From positions 83,330,001 to 83,394,000 of the forward strand of contig NC_072895.1 of assembly GCF_027943255.1 (NCBI RefSeq): DNA of 64,000 bases, in the 5' to 3' direction. A model generated the notes under the pieces. It was given only the letters and a program-made list of their open reading frames with translations. It did no database searches and was not told the origin of the DNA. How positions within the stretch are numbered: position 1 is the first letter of the stretch; the number at the start of each line of letters is the position of its first letter. The position numbers and the translations under genes are program-made. This stretch comes from Anastrepha obliqua (taxonomy: Eukaryota; Arthropoda; Insecta; Diptera; Tephritidae). Positions 11,789 through 22,560 of the stretch are shown here, one piece after another.

Positions 11789-14435
11789 ATGAAAGCGTAC
11801 GCGAATTTGTGCATTGTCATCGCCATGATTTCGATTATTGCCTCTTTCGGAGCCGAAGGATATGGCATGCGTGGCGGCGCACGCGGTTTGCGGCCGGATG
11901 AGGTGCAGGAGGAGGTACCGCAAGAACTTAACCCAAGAGTACGTAGTTGAAACTTGCATGAAAATGCACATTTGATTCAAAGATTTGATTGGTTTAATTT
12001 TTTATATAATTTTATTATTTACTTTAAAATCTTTCTATTTTGTCAAAGGCACGACGCGCTGCAGTAGACGAGGCACCCGAGGATGTGCCACAGGAGTTCA
12101 GGGAGAGAGTAAGTCTACTATATTTGAATGCCATATGCAGAAGTGTAAACCTTTGAAGCATCTGAAATGATTTTTTTAGTACCGTCGAGCTGTTCCAAAA
12201 GCTGTAGATGAAGCGCCTGAACAGGTACCACAGGAAATTGAGCATAAAGAGAGGGTAATTTTTAGCAGCAATACTGGTAGATAAATGAACTTTTAATTTA
12301 ATGGCTTTTGTTTTAAGTTCCGCCGCTCGCCATCAAAAATTGCTGAGGAAGCACCAGAAGAAGTGCCAAAAGGCTTGCATGGCGCCAGGGTAAGTAACTA
12401 GAAATGTAGTACTAACTGAGAGTATGGATTATTTTTTGAACAGAAACTCCTTCACACTCTTGTTTTTTTTTTTTTATTCGTCGGGACAGACTAGCACATA
12501 CAGCACTCAGACAACATTAAGTCATTTGTACCGCACTCGGTTTCTCTGTTTAGTTTTCTTTAAATCTACGAAGAAATCTGAGTAGATCTTGTGGTGCCAA
12601 GGATTCAAGGTTGCCGCTTCTTAACACATCAAGAGACCTCAAGCCGTATTCGAGCGTAGGTTGAGCCGACGCACAGAAAGTGGTCCGCCGTCTTATCCTC
12701 TTCTCCAAATGCTGGGCAGAGTGTACTGTCTAAAATGCCTACCTTTTCCGTGTGCTTCGCCAATAGAAGGTGGCCGGTCATCAGTCCAACCAGCTGCCTA
12801 CAGTACCTTCTGCTTAATGATAGGAAGATCTGCGACAGTCGGGCGGACATGACAGTGAGTGTGGGCAAAACAACACTCACTTAGTAGGAAAATAGAAAAA
12901 ATATAGAAAAAATAAAAAGGTATTGAGACTCTTCGCGTTGGATAGAAAGCCGATCGTGTCCCACTTGCCTTCGTGTATCGTTATTTGCCAGTAATTGCAT
13001 AAACTACGTTAATCATGCCTATCTATTTAAGGATACTAGCAATGGTAGAATCGAACAGAATATTTCGGAGTTTGCTTTATCCACAAAAGCGTGCGATAAA
13101 ATTACCTTTTTTTTATTGTGCAGGAATGTTGCATACTCAGTTTTCCATTGTCTCGTCATTTTAATTTTAATTTTTCAAAAAATGGCTTTAACTACTTCTG
13201 CTCCTCTTCTTAACTACTCATACTCTTTCGCTCCCGGAGCCAGAGATTTATATCCATTTGGACGACATGATCCAGCGACTTCGTACGCTGGGCTATGTTT
13301 ATGGCGTTGTAAAGCTCAAACCGCTGAAAGATATTAATTCACTAAATTTCTAAGGTTTATAAATTCCTCGAATTGGCTTTAATGATAGTGAAGTGTATTT
13401 CACCAGAGTAGCTTCCACATATCTCTTACCATTGTTTCCGTCTTTTATCAATATTCGAGGTGTTGTATTGAAATGACTTTTTGAGCGTTAGTTGGAGTTC
13501 TAGTCACTAATCAAATATTCTACTCTATAGTAACTTTATAATTCAGCAAGAGTATTTTGAAGTTTCATTTTTATCAGGCATTGTCTCAATGGACTTTGAA
13601 ACTGGGGTAGATCAGTATTATGGGAAATTCCTTATCACACTTGGTATTCGTAGGTGGGATTGTGCTTCGTTAATCGCCGCAACTTCTTTTAATTTTCGCA
13701 AGAAAAGACGGCTACGTCAACTCATTCGGCTACGGCGACCGCCCGACTCCTTAACTGTTTTATTTTGTCTGATATAATGTCGCTTGATGCCTTCCATTTA
13801 ATTTCGTCGCATTTTATGTATATCAGAAGGCAAACGAAGTTATCATTTCTCCATTTATTCTGTAAAAATACGAAAGCTATGAAAATTTGTAAAATCTCAA
13901 AACCCCTTTTTAGACTAATTTCTCGAGTAATAATATGTACCTGTTAGATTAAAAATTTTTAGTTTAGTTCAGCTTCTTCAACGGATAATTACCGATTATT
14001 ATACAAATTCGCCCAGATTTGCTATTACATCCTCCGCACTTGTACTTTATTCTGTGAGGTTTATAATTATTTAAGTAAAAGAAATAAAAGTAAAAATGAA
14101 AATAAAACTTATATCCATAACTATTAGAATTTGAAAGTAAATCCTTTTACTACAAAATTTTACGTTCGCGAAAATAAACATTTATAGTATTAAATAAATA
14201 TTTCTATCAACTGCTTATTAGCTACGTATTTTATTAAGAAGGCAGTTATATGGGTAAACTATTATATATATATAAACATAGTAATCCTGTCACACAAGAA
14301 TGTAACTATTTCGGTGAAATTGTTATCTGCTGGCTATTAAAAAGTTCTCGCTTTTTACAGCACCGTCGCTCACCCCAAATGCCCGTCCCTGACGGCATGC
14401 CTCCAATGCCACCAATGCCACCAATGCCCCAATAA
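11789..14435 (+). CDS. Secreted multi-peptide precursor with furin sites at every exon junction (5 coding exons)
   Basis: Exons: 11789-11938, 12049-12108, 12180-12254, 12318-12389, 14361-14435 (TAA), giving 143 residues. Donors are GTACGT, GTAAGT, GTAATT and GTAAGT; acceptors are CAAAG, TTTAG, TTAAG and TACAG. All introns are phase 0. The start has good fly context (CAACAATG); an in-frame ATG at 11765 precedes it but would bury the signal peptide. Residues 1-24 form a signal peptide (LCIVIAMISIIASFGAEG). Exon 1 then carries RPDEVQEEVPQE; exons 2-4 carry DEAPEDVPQE, DEAPEQVPQE and EEAPEEVPK. Exon 5 is proline/methionine rich (MPPMPPMPPMPQ). Each junction gives R-X-R-R (RARR, RYRR, RFRR, RHRR), the furin consensus, so cleavage would release acidic peptides of about 17-22 residues. 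I do not recognise the gene. The layout recalls insect antimicrobial or seminal peptide precursors, which is inference only. Confidence 0.85.
12462..12862 (-). mobile_element. RNase-H non-LTR element family A, 3' fragment in intron 4
   Basis: A T-run (poly(A) on the minus strand) is followed by the family's 3' end (TCGGGACAGACTAGCA) and, on the minus strand, the C-terminal domain: LSRRYCRQLVGLMTGHLL, HTEKVGILDSTLCPAF, EEDKTADHFLCVGSTYARIR. One zinc-knuckle cysteine is changed (CVGS for CVCP). It is 5'-truncated and lies in antisense orientation inside the long intron of the peptide gene. Confidence 0.85.
13180..13345 (-). mobile_element. Small RTE-like fragment in intron 4
   Basis: The minus strand reads FELYNAINIAQR, then LDHVVQMDINLWL, the ELYDDIDI..RLRWLGHVVRMD region of the RTE-like tails seen at 7790-8415. 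Very short and decayed. Confidence 0.6.
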
Positions 14436-14580
14436 GGATTTTACTAATGAACCAATGCAAGGGTAAGAAAGAATTATTTTTAAAACAAATGCGATTTTGA
14501 CTGAAACATTTCAATGTTAAGGGTAGGGGCCACCTAGCCTTAAATATAATTTAAATTCCCCATTTCATTATTTTGAAAAA

Positions 14581-14586
14581 AATAAA
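14581..14586 (+). promoter_or_regulatory. Polyadenylation signal for the proximal 3' end of the peptide gene
   Basis: AATAAA about 146 bases after the TAA of the Met/Pro-rich last exon. A MITE begins only 9 bases downstream, so the cleavage site would fall in or next to the MITE. Confidence 0.55.
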
Positions 14587-14594
14587 TGCAATTG

Positions 14595-14814
14595 TACGGG
14601 TGGCGCAAAATTAATCATCCAATTCCATTTTTGAGTAACTTTTCTACTAAAGAAAAAAATGACATTGGCTGAGGAAATTTTTATTTTGACCTTTCCACGC
14701 TCCATTACTTGCTGTAGCCATCCAGTTCACAAGTGGCAAATCTGATTGTGGTACAACGCCATTTGGAAAAATTTTAAATCTTCCGATAGAATAACTAATT
14801 TTGTGCCACCTTGT
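14595..14814. mobile_element. MITE copy 2 (CAAGGTGGCGC family)
   Basis: About 215 bp with imperfect terminal inverted repeats: TACGGGTGGCGCAAAATTAA on the left, and on the right the reverse complement of AACAAGGTGGCACAAAATTA. TA dinucleotides flank it and there is no coding capacity. It sits in the 3' region of the peptide gene, between the two candidate last exons. Confidence 0.8.
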
Positions 14815-15842
14815 TTAGTTATGTAGTACTACATACCTCAACTTTGTTCTTCTTGCTGTTTTATATAAACGTAAAAAGAATAGTTGGACTTGCCTCCTAT
14901 GAAATAAAGTATACACAGTGGATATCTCTGGCCGCTTTGAAATTTTAAGGTGCTTTTAAATATTAAGTTGATGCGAAAATGAGAAACTGAGTATGCAGTA
15001 TTGCTATACAGTTAGTTTGTTGGATATATGCATTTTTTTCTGGATAATAGAAAAAAGTTGATTTTTGCCGCACATTTCTATCAACTTCAATACAAATTTT
15101 TATCCTTACCCATATCCCTACAAAGCTTCTATTCTTTCAGACATTGCTGGAAGGCCTTTCCCATCACACAGCTTCAAATTTTGATCCTTTTATTACAAAT
15201 TGCAACATAAAAATGCATATAATTCGGTTGAGGCCAGGTTCGTCTAATACAGAAACAGAAAGTCTAGCATTGGTTTGCTGCAGCTTGAGAGAAACTCTTG
15301 AATGAGAATGCGGAAAAAGCCATCATCTTATCTTGTTTTTAAATTGAATTTAATATTTACCTAGAAACAAAGAAAAAAAACTACACTGATTTAATTACAA
15401 AAGTAAAAGGAACTGTTTCCAAAGGTGAAATTTTCACGTTAAACAGCTGACGGCCGCTGGCTTTTGGCGATTGCTTCGGCTTATATTTACAACACCGTAG
15501 ACTCGCTGGAACAGACAGGCAAATTTTTAATATTTATTAGCTTGACAAAATAAAACTTTTTCAAAAAATTAAAAATCGAATGCTTGATAGGATAGCTTCA
15601 CGTTGAGCACCTAAAAATTTCAAAGAGCAAACAAAAAAAGATAAAGAGAGAGATAAAAGAAAAAAAATCACAAGCCTTTTTCTAGGTAAATAACCAGCTT
15701 GGTTTTTGGAGAAACATATTTTCATTAAACAAAATTATAAAATCAAATAAGAAACAAAAAAAGTTCTCAATAAGTCTCTGTGATTTGTAGTTTGGAATAT
15801 ACCGATGAAAAACTAAACGCTAATAAATAACTTTGATTTCAG
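14815..15842. other. Intronic stretch before the distal last exon
   Basis: No further exon module (acceptor followed by X-R-R in phase 0) is seen here, and no transposon is recognised. The sequence is AT-rich. Confidence 0.45.
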
Positions 15843-15899
15843 GTCCGTCGCCACGTTGCAGAACATGGACTCCCATTCAACATGATGACACCATTTTGA
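15843..15899 (+). CDS. Alternative last exon of the secreted multi-peptide precursor
   Basis: After the acceptor TTTGATTTCAG, the phase-0 reading is VRRHVAEHGLPFNMMTPF followed by TGA. Joined to exon 4 (ending ...GAR at 12389) it recreates the same furin site, R-V-R-R, as every other junction, giving a 137-residue precursor with a different C-terminal peptide. It replaces the Met/Pro-rich tail of the proximal last exon. A donor-like GGGTAAGA at 14461-14468, just past the proximal stop, could alternatively splice to this exon as 3' UTR. The X-R-R start in the correct phase argues that it is coding. Only cDNA can decide which form is used. Confidence 0.65.
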   Translation, partial: VRRHVAEHGLPFNMMTPF

Positions 15900-16018
15900 A
15901 ATCGTTACACGTATATTATTTAACACAACAGAGATGACAGCCGAATTATTTTATCTTATCAAACAAATTTGTAAAAGAAACAAAATTTACAATATTTCTT
16001 CATTGTTAAAGTTTCGAA

Positions 16019-16024
16019 AATAAA
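16019..16024 (+). promoter_or_regulatory. Polyadenylation signal for the distal 3' end of the peptide gene
   Basis: AATAAA about 120 bases downstream of the TGA of the distal last exon, a normal distance for an insect 3' UTR. Confidence 0.55.
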
Positions 16025-16124
16025 TACATATACTGATACTGATGTGACTACTGAGTTTCAAGTGGAGGTCTTTTAGTTGTACTTGGAACTTACTTTGGCA
16101 CAACTAGCTTAGGTGAGGTGGCAG

Positions 16125-16795
16125 TCACACTTACTTACTTAATTTCTTAGTGGCGCGCAACCGTGTATCGGTTTTGGTCAAGTCCAAAATAGCGCGCCAG
16201 CTGTTTCTGTCCTACGTTCGCTGGTGCCAGTTGGAAATATCGAAGGCAATGGAGACATAGTCTTCCCTTTCATCATCTTTCTTTTTGTTGTGCCGTGTCG
16301 TAGATTCGCCTTGCTGTAACGTCTGCGTTCATACGAGTAACATGACCTAGCTGGCATAGCCGCTGTACACGCTTAACTATTTATGTCTATGTCTATATAA
16401 GTCCTGCAGCTCGCTGTTCCATCGTATTTCTCCGCACTCCTCATCAACGCGGAACGGACCAAAATCTTACGGAAAATGTTTCTCACGAGGACTCTCAAAA
16501 CTTTCTCATCTGCTGTTGACATCGTTCATGCTTCTGCGCCATATAGCAGCACGAGAATGATGAGCGTTTTGTAGATTGTCCGTTTGGTCCCTTGAGAGAG
16601 ATCTTTATTTCTCAATTGCCTACTAAACCCAAATTAGCACCCGTTGACAACTGAATAAAAACCTAAACGTTTACCTTCCTCAAATATTAATTGAGTGATG
16701 ATAGTACCGATTCCGTGATGGTTAGATGCGATTCTGGCATATCTGAAGTACTGGAATGAGACTTAAGGTATTGACATCGAAATCGTCCCCTAACA
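16125..16795 (-). mobile_element. RTE-like non-LTR C-terminal fragment
   Basis: Across several frames the minus strand reads LQNAHHSRAAIWR, ESPREKHFP, DFGPFRVDEECGEIRWNSEL, HVTRMNADVTARRIYD and ARYFGLDQNRYTVARH. This is another RTE-like family tail, distinct from those at 7-8.4 kb. Frameshifts and stops are frequent. It begins about 100 bases after the distal poly(A) signal of the peptide gene. Confidence 0.7.
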
Positions 16796-16814
16796 TCGTA
16801 ATTTATTTTACTTA

Positions 16815-17760
16815 CTTCGGTAGGTAGGTATAGTGGTTGTCAATTGACACACCTAGACTGCTGTAGGCCCATTGTGATACCACCAGGGCTGTCCCCTTTC
16901 CTCACTTTACATCGTCCTCATTGAACAAGACGTGTTATTTTTATATTGGCTACTTCTGCCAAGTTATTCAGAGACCTCTTTCTTGGAATATTGAACCTTC
17001 TTCTATCCAGTGTCATGCACCCGCATAGAAAGTGTTCTATAGTATCTCCTTCTTCAATGACGTTACAGCTTCGTTACAGCAATAGTCGTTATAGGGCGCC
17101 CCCAGTCTACTGGCATGCCTGCCAATCAGACAATACCCTATTAGCACCCCAAGAAGATTTCTCATGTCCTTTCTGTTCAGTTTCAATAGTCGTTTTGTGA
17201 GACCCATGTTCCATTCTGGCCACATCATTCTACTTTTTGCACAGGTCAGTCCATAGCCCGTTGGCAGATTAGATAGTGTGTTTGTGTATAAGCATCTCAC
17301 AAGTTGCTAAAGGTATAAGTATGTTCGCTTTGTATGGTTGGATCGGTAATATAGTACCCAATATCGCTAGTTCATCCGCTTTGCAGTTGCCTGCTATGTG
17401 GCTGTGGCCCGGCACCCTGATCAGGTTTACTGTAAAGTACTGTTATAGTTCTATGATTTTACTGTTTTCGAGTTAATATTAGCTGATTGTAATGATTTCA
17501 GGACCGATTGGCTATCTGAATATATATTTATTTCTCTTGTGATGAGAACAGGGCTGACAGGACTTCCCTGATAGCCAGAATTTCAGTTTTAAATACACTA
17601 CAGCGATCCGGTAGCCGAAATGAAATGTTGGCACTCATTTCCTCAGAGTTAAGGCCGCCTTCCCAATCTTGTCTCGTTGGGAAAGTTGTGGTAAAGGATG
17701 TGTTTACATGCGGCTCTATTGAATTACAAAAGTCTGTCGTTTGATGTTAGAAGGGGTATC
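16815..17760 (-). mobile_element. RNase-H-bearing non-LTR 3' fragment (family B)
   Basis: The minus strand contains an RNase H tail (GHSHIAGNCKADELAILG) followed by LLKLNRKDMRNLLGVLIGYC, LIGRHASRLGAPYNDYC and a decayed zinc-knuckle. The 3' UTR includes TGGGCCTACAGCAGTCTAGG. Stops are present in RNase H. Family B resembles the fragment at 47390-47790 in the LLGVLTGHC block and differs from family A. Confidence 0.75.
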
Positions 17761-17817
17761 TATGTAATATTATTGCGTGGCCCCTCTTGTTAGTTGCTAG
17801 GTTAGAAGATTCTCTTA

Positions 17818-18579
17818 ACAAAACTGCACTTTGCTCTTAGAATGCATGCATCTGTGTTTCAAGCGGTTCTGAAAGCGATGGAGAGGCAGATCTATATAGA
17901 CAGCCCCCAACCACATCAGGGGTAGTCGACTCCTGTAAATCCAGGATGAACTATGGCTGTAGACATAATAGTCTGATGCTAACATGAGCCCCGGAATATC
18001 GTGCGTAACGAGACCTCTGACTCCTTAGCTAATATGGGCTCTGAGGCCAACTTCTTTTGCCCAGAGCCCGTTTTGCCACTTCCTTTAAGGCCATCAAAGC
18101 CACGGTTAGCAAATGGGCTATTACAACCCACAAGCGAGCTTGGCAGGCTGAGAGAGGCTGCAGATGGGCTAAACTCATGTTACCTGTCATGTCCGATCGA
18201 CTGTCGCAAACCCTTCTGTCATTAAGCAGAAGGGAGTGTAGATGGCTGGTTGGAGTGATGCTACACTCTGTGTGTGTGCGAAGCACATGGAAAGGGTGGG
18301 CATCTCAGACAGTGTACTTTGCCCAGCTTGTGAAGAGGAGGATGAGACGGCGGACCACTTCCTGTGTGTCTGCCCCGCCTTCGTTCGAATCAGGTTTGAG
18401 GTCTTTGGCACTGATGTGTTAAGAAAGGACCATCTTGGCTCCTTGGCACCACAAGATCTAGTCAGATTCCTTCAGAGATCGGGTAGATTTAAAGAAAATT
18501 AAAAGGGAATCCAAGTGTAGTACAATGGACTTAATTAATGTCTGAGTTCTACACTTGCTAGTTGTCCCGACAAAGAAAA
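17818..18579 (+). mobile_element. RNase-H non-LTR element family A, 3' copy
   Basis: It starts inside RNase H (LHFAL.MHASVFQA remnant, TTSGVVDSCKS), then continues with ATVSKWAITTHKRAWQ, SLSRRECRWLVGVML, HMERVGISDSVLCPACEEED, ETADHFLCVCPAFVRIRFEV and LQRSGRFKEN followed by a stop. The 3' UTR ends CTAGTTGTCCCGACAAAGAA with a short A-rich tail. This is the best copy in the window of the C-terminal domain, with the Cys-Cys-His-Cys knuckle intact. Confidence 0.85.
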
Positions 18580-18584
18580 CTAAG

Positions 18585-18935
18585 TGCCGATTTCGCCTCC
18601 AGCTGCTTGCTGTACGCCTCAATCAGTAATAAGTGCAGCATGACATTCATCGCTCTTAGTGCCCCGCTAATGCAGAATACTTTCTACATACCTTTTTGTT
18701 ACTGTTTCACTTAACAGGTATTTCGAACAGATATCCTATGTTTGCTGGTGAACATGATTAGTTCTGTTTTGTTGGTATTCACCCCAAGACAACCCGGCTT
18801 ACATCGTTCAAAGCATTTTGCATTATATTGCAGAGGGTATCTGGAAATTTTCGTCTTATTAGTATTGCAACATCATCTGCGTAGGCCACTATTGGTATCC
18901 TACTATCGTCTAGATCCTTTAACAATCGATTCCGA
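18585..18935 (-). mobile_element. Non-LTR reverse transcriptase catalytic fragment
   Basis: The minus strand reads IPIVAYADDVAILI, then FPDTLCNIMQNALN, then VNTNKTELIMF, which is RT domains 5-7 with an intact YADD box, followed by decayed sequence. The NKTELIMFT wording fits an RNase-H-type non-LTR element such as family B. It lies directly behind the 3' end of the family A copy on the other strand. Confidence 0.75.
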
Positions 18936-19600
18936 TGTACATATATGTTATGAATATTGGTTTACATATTCTCTAATTTGAGTGCCTACTCCAGTGGAAT
19001 AAGTAAATATTCAAATTAAATGAAATCCCCCAAAAACTCCGCACACAAATATAATGAAACACCACCAGCAACAACAATAAATTACAACAAATGCTCATAA
19101 TAATTTTACATGCCATTTGGCTAAGTGTTCATAACATTCGGCTTTCATTCGCATTTGATTCCCACTCCACACTGTTTCACTTCCTTCTGTATGCGATCTT
19201 CCTAAGCCAGCCTCATCGATTGTATCTTCCTGCGCACATTCTCCTTCGTAAAAAGTCGAATAAATAGTTGATATGCCTATTCTATGTAAATATGCAAATA
19301 AAAGCAGAATATTCGCCAAAAACACAAATAAAATAAACAACCCTTTTCATTTTTGTTTCCAATAAATTACACACATCACAGCCCATAATCTCAAGCGCTT
19401 GTTGTATTTACTTAAAAAAATTTAAGTTAAAAAAATTTAAGTTTTTCAGTAAATTTTTTTGTTATTCTTACAGTCTGAATTCATCTTCAAAAATACTTTA
19501 AGCAGTACCATTACCTACTTATTTGTACAGTGGTATCATTGAATTGGTTAAATTCGGTTACAGTGGTTGCCACTCTCCACGGCTATGTAGAGGGACCGAC
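18936..19600. other. Non-coding stretch
   Basis: AT-rich. A direct double of AAAAAATTTAAGTT occurs near 19412-19442. Nothing else recognised. Confidence 0.45.
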
Positions 19601-19604
19601 TTAA

Positions 19605-19776
19605 CTATGCCTGGAGGTACGTTGTAAAAAAATTTGTTTTGGCTCGAGTCTTTTCTACTTGCCCTCTTCTTCCCGTTGTCCTGAAACCACTTCGAGAAAG
19701 AAACGACTGCAGGGCTTTGTTAACTAGGCCAAAATCGCGTAAGCGGTTGTTGCGCCAATTAAGAAGAAGAAGAATT
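19605..19776 (+). mobile_element. Probable RTE-like 3' terminal fragment
   Basis: The + strand contains TAGGCCAAAATCGCG...GCGCCAATTAAGAAGAAGAAG. The GGCCAAAATCGCG...TTG.GCGCCAATTAAGAAGAAG block corresponds in reverse to 7810-7865 of the RTE tail, so it looks like an RTE 3' end with an AAG-type tail. Coding content is not clear. Confidence 0.45.
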
Positions 19777-19998
19777 GTTTTCGACCGTCGTAGCGGAATC
19801 GGGTAGTGCGCGACTACGGCTTGGAAGAACGTAGGTTCGAATCTCCGTGCATGAAATGATAGAAAACTTTTTTTTCCAATAGCGGTCAACCCTCGGCAAG
19901 CCCCCGAGTGTATTTCTCCCATGAAAAGCTCTTCATAAAAAATATCTACCATTCGGAGTCAGCTTAAAACTCTAGGTCGCTCCATTTGTGGCAGCTAC
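19777..19998 (+). mobile_element. tRNA-derived SINE, copy 1 (with promoter boxes)
   Basis: The head has an A-box-like GTAGCGGAATCGGG (19792-19805) and a B box GGTTCGAATC (19832-19841), spaced as in a tRNA-derived Pol III promoter. The body follows: AATAGCGGTCAACCCTCGGC, CCGAGTGTATTTCTCCCATG, TCGGAGTCAGCTTAAAACTC and CTCCATTTGTGG. Related bodies occur at 22561, 34113, 37290, 41976 and 61002. Confidence 0.8.
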
Positions 19999-20082
19999 TT
20001 AAAGAAAGCGTATTTCATAAATAATGGGAATGTTTAATCTTTAGTTATTGGTTATTTCAATTTTATTGGATTTTAAAATATA

Positions 20083-20629
20083 GGGTTTTTCAGTAAGAGC
20101 GCTTCAACTTTTGAACTTTTTTGAATAAAACACAAACGGTTTGACTTTTTGAACTAATTTTTTTTTTATTATCGAGTTTGAACATATACATACATTTAAG
20201 TATGAAATTCGATTTCTTTTGCATGACCACCGCGTGCACGTTTTACGAAGTCCAATCGTTGAACCCAATTTTCGACCACTGTTTTGCATAAATCGGCCGA
20301 AATTCCAGCAATTTCGCGTTCAATATTGGCTCTGAGCTCACAAATCGTCGCCGGCTTGTTACTGTAGACCAATGACTTCACATAACCCCCAACACGGGAC
20401 GGCTTGTTAAATGGACCGTAAAATGCCCGTAATGCTCTTAAAGTAGCAGCAACAGAACGATTATTTTCATAAAAAATTTGAACGATTTGCAATCGTTGCT
20501 CAAGTGTGTAGCGTTCCATGATGAAATGTATACTAATGAAGTTTACAAATGACAAGTGAAAAATAAAAAATATTGCGTCATTCGCCCTCCCTATCGGAAA
20601 AAAGTTGAAGCGCACCTATTGAAAAACCC
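20083..20629 (-). mobile_element. Internally deleted Tc1/mariner-superfamily element with intact ends
   Basis: TIRs start GGGTTTTTCAGTAAGAGCGC (left) and GGGTTTTTCAATAGGTGCGC (right), continue into CTTCAACTTTT on both sides, and are flanked by TA. The minus-strand frame at 20196-20615 is open and has a start at 20518-20516: MERYTLEQRLQIVQIFYENN, then RSVAATLRALRAFYGPFNKP (helix-turn-helix), directly fused to YVKSLVYSNKPATI, ELRANIEREIAG and a C-terminal W.QRLDFVKRARGGHAKEIEF. The DDE catalytic core between the two is missing, yet the frame is kept. It is non-autonomous. Confidence 0.85.
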
Positions 20630-20631
20630 TA

Positions 20632-22560
20632 TATAAGCCACTATATGGACCAACCTACATATATATGTAGTATAGTGGAAAAAAATAAATTTTATTAGTT
20701 TAATTTTTAAATAAAAGTGCTCTCATCGCGTACTGTTGTTCTAGATTTGAAAGGCACTGGAAGAGATAGAAAATTTCTTTGCATTTAAAGGGAGTAGGGG
20801 AGGTGGTGAACAGGCGAATAAGAAATCCGTTTCGAAAACTTGTCGGCTTCTTCAAATTTATTTTAATTTCCATTCTATTCATACAAGTAGATATATCAAC
20901 GTGTAGGCAATAAATGCGATTTCTTTTGAAGCCCGCCACTTCTGTTAAAAATTTTCTTCAAACACAAAACAAAGTATTTTTAGAACAGAATATGACTGTA
21001 ATGCCATATCAGCATATTTCCTAATTCCATAAATTAACATCGAAAATTCACATAATCGTTATCAATAATTGACTTCTACGTTGAACGGAACTAACTGCTC
21101 TTAGTATCAAGCGTGAATTGGCACTTTACGTACAACAACAAATACCAACCGCAATGAAAAGCACAACACATTGATTAGGTTCTTAAATTTCTCGCCTCAA
21201 AAGGTGTACTATAAAATTTCCAATTTTCCAAATTCCCAATCAGAGTATAACTAATGAATGCTGGCAGGGATAAAGCGAAGATAAAATCATTGCGCGCCGG
21301 AGTCCGTAGTGATTATACAATGAAAAAACTTCTATTTGCTCATAACTGAAAGGGTTTAGCAAAAACAAGCAAACATACTATAAGTGCAGGCGCATACCCT
21401 GCAGGGAAAACCTGGGATAGTGAAACAAATATTTAGGTTCGCACACATTAGGACCGGCTTCTTATACTAACGATTTGCAGATTACGTCAAGCTTGAAAAT
21501 GACTTGGTTCCTCAAAATTCAATAAATCTTTTACAATTTATATTTTCCATTTGAATTTTGATAGAATAAAAATTAAACTTTTATAATGCTCAATTATTCA
21601 ATTTCCAAACTGAAACGAATTGAAGTATGGAAGGGTTTCAGCTCAGGCGGAACATATATTCATATATTCGCCACATTTTAACTACAAAAAAATCGTTTGT
21701 CTTTATTTACTTAAAGAAGGCAACACAAATTTTTCTATAATCGTTCCAACAAACACTCGGTATCCTTATGCAGACTTCTACAGCATATTTTTTAAATTCG
21801 ACGAACTACCACATCTACCCCAAACAATTAAGTAGTTTTGATTTTTGCACAGGCTTTTCAAACTTTTTTATTTCAATTCTACGCCAAGTAAAATATTAAT
21901 TTTGGCCACTGCCGTCATGCGCTGCTCTGCCGTTAAGGCAAGGTTTTTATAAGTACATATAGCAAAGAGTAGTAAGTAACACAACAAGGAATCGACAGAT
22001 ATGAAATAATTTTTTAACTTAGCTCTACTTGCTTATTCCTACCTAGTGGAATTTGGTACACACAAACAGCCATTTTTTGGGAAAAATGTGCCTTAATTCG
22101 CTGCTCACTTGTGTAATAACAGTCAGAGAAGTAAACAGTAATAACAGTCCCAAAGCCAAGCGACAATTAGGGCCTTACTTGCGATGGTAGCGCACGTGAA
22201 ATTGGTCGGAAAATGTTTGACTTCCCCATCGCCTGCCTACGACGTTTTTGAAATTATGCTCATTTGGGTACCTAGTGATAGAGACATTGCGATAAACTAC
22301 TGAGCGGATGAGCTAACTGAACAAAGTCTGAATTCTCAAACCCCCATCCTATCCTCTTTTTTCTGGTTCCTTCCGTCCTCTTTTCGCCTTAATGATATTA
22401 CAAGGGACCGGTTCTCTTTCACGTCCAAGTGGGCCTTCTCATGGACAACATTATGACCTACCCTAACTTTACTCAATATATTATATTTTGCATTTTTAAG
22501 AACTTTTTTTGGCCTGCAACTTTGTCAGTAGTATGCAATGATCTAAAGCAGACTTTTGCG
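20632..22560. other. Non-coding stretch
   Basis: No recognised gene or element. Open frames are short with no domain. Confidence 0.45.

Noticed and set aside
19830..19845. Possible tRNA gene (B box GGTTCGAATC)
   Set aside because: There is no foldable acceptor or anticodon arm around it, and the downstream sequence is the shared SINE body.
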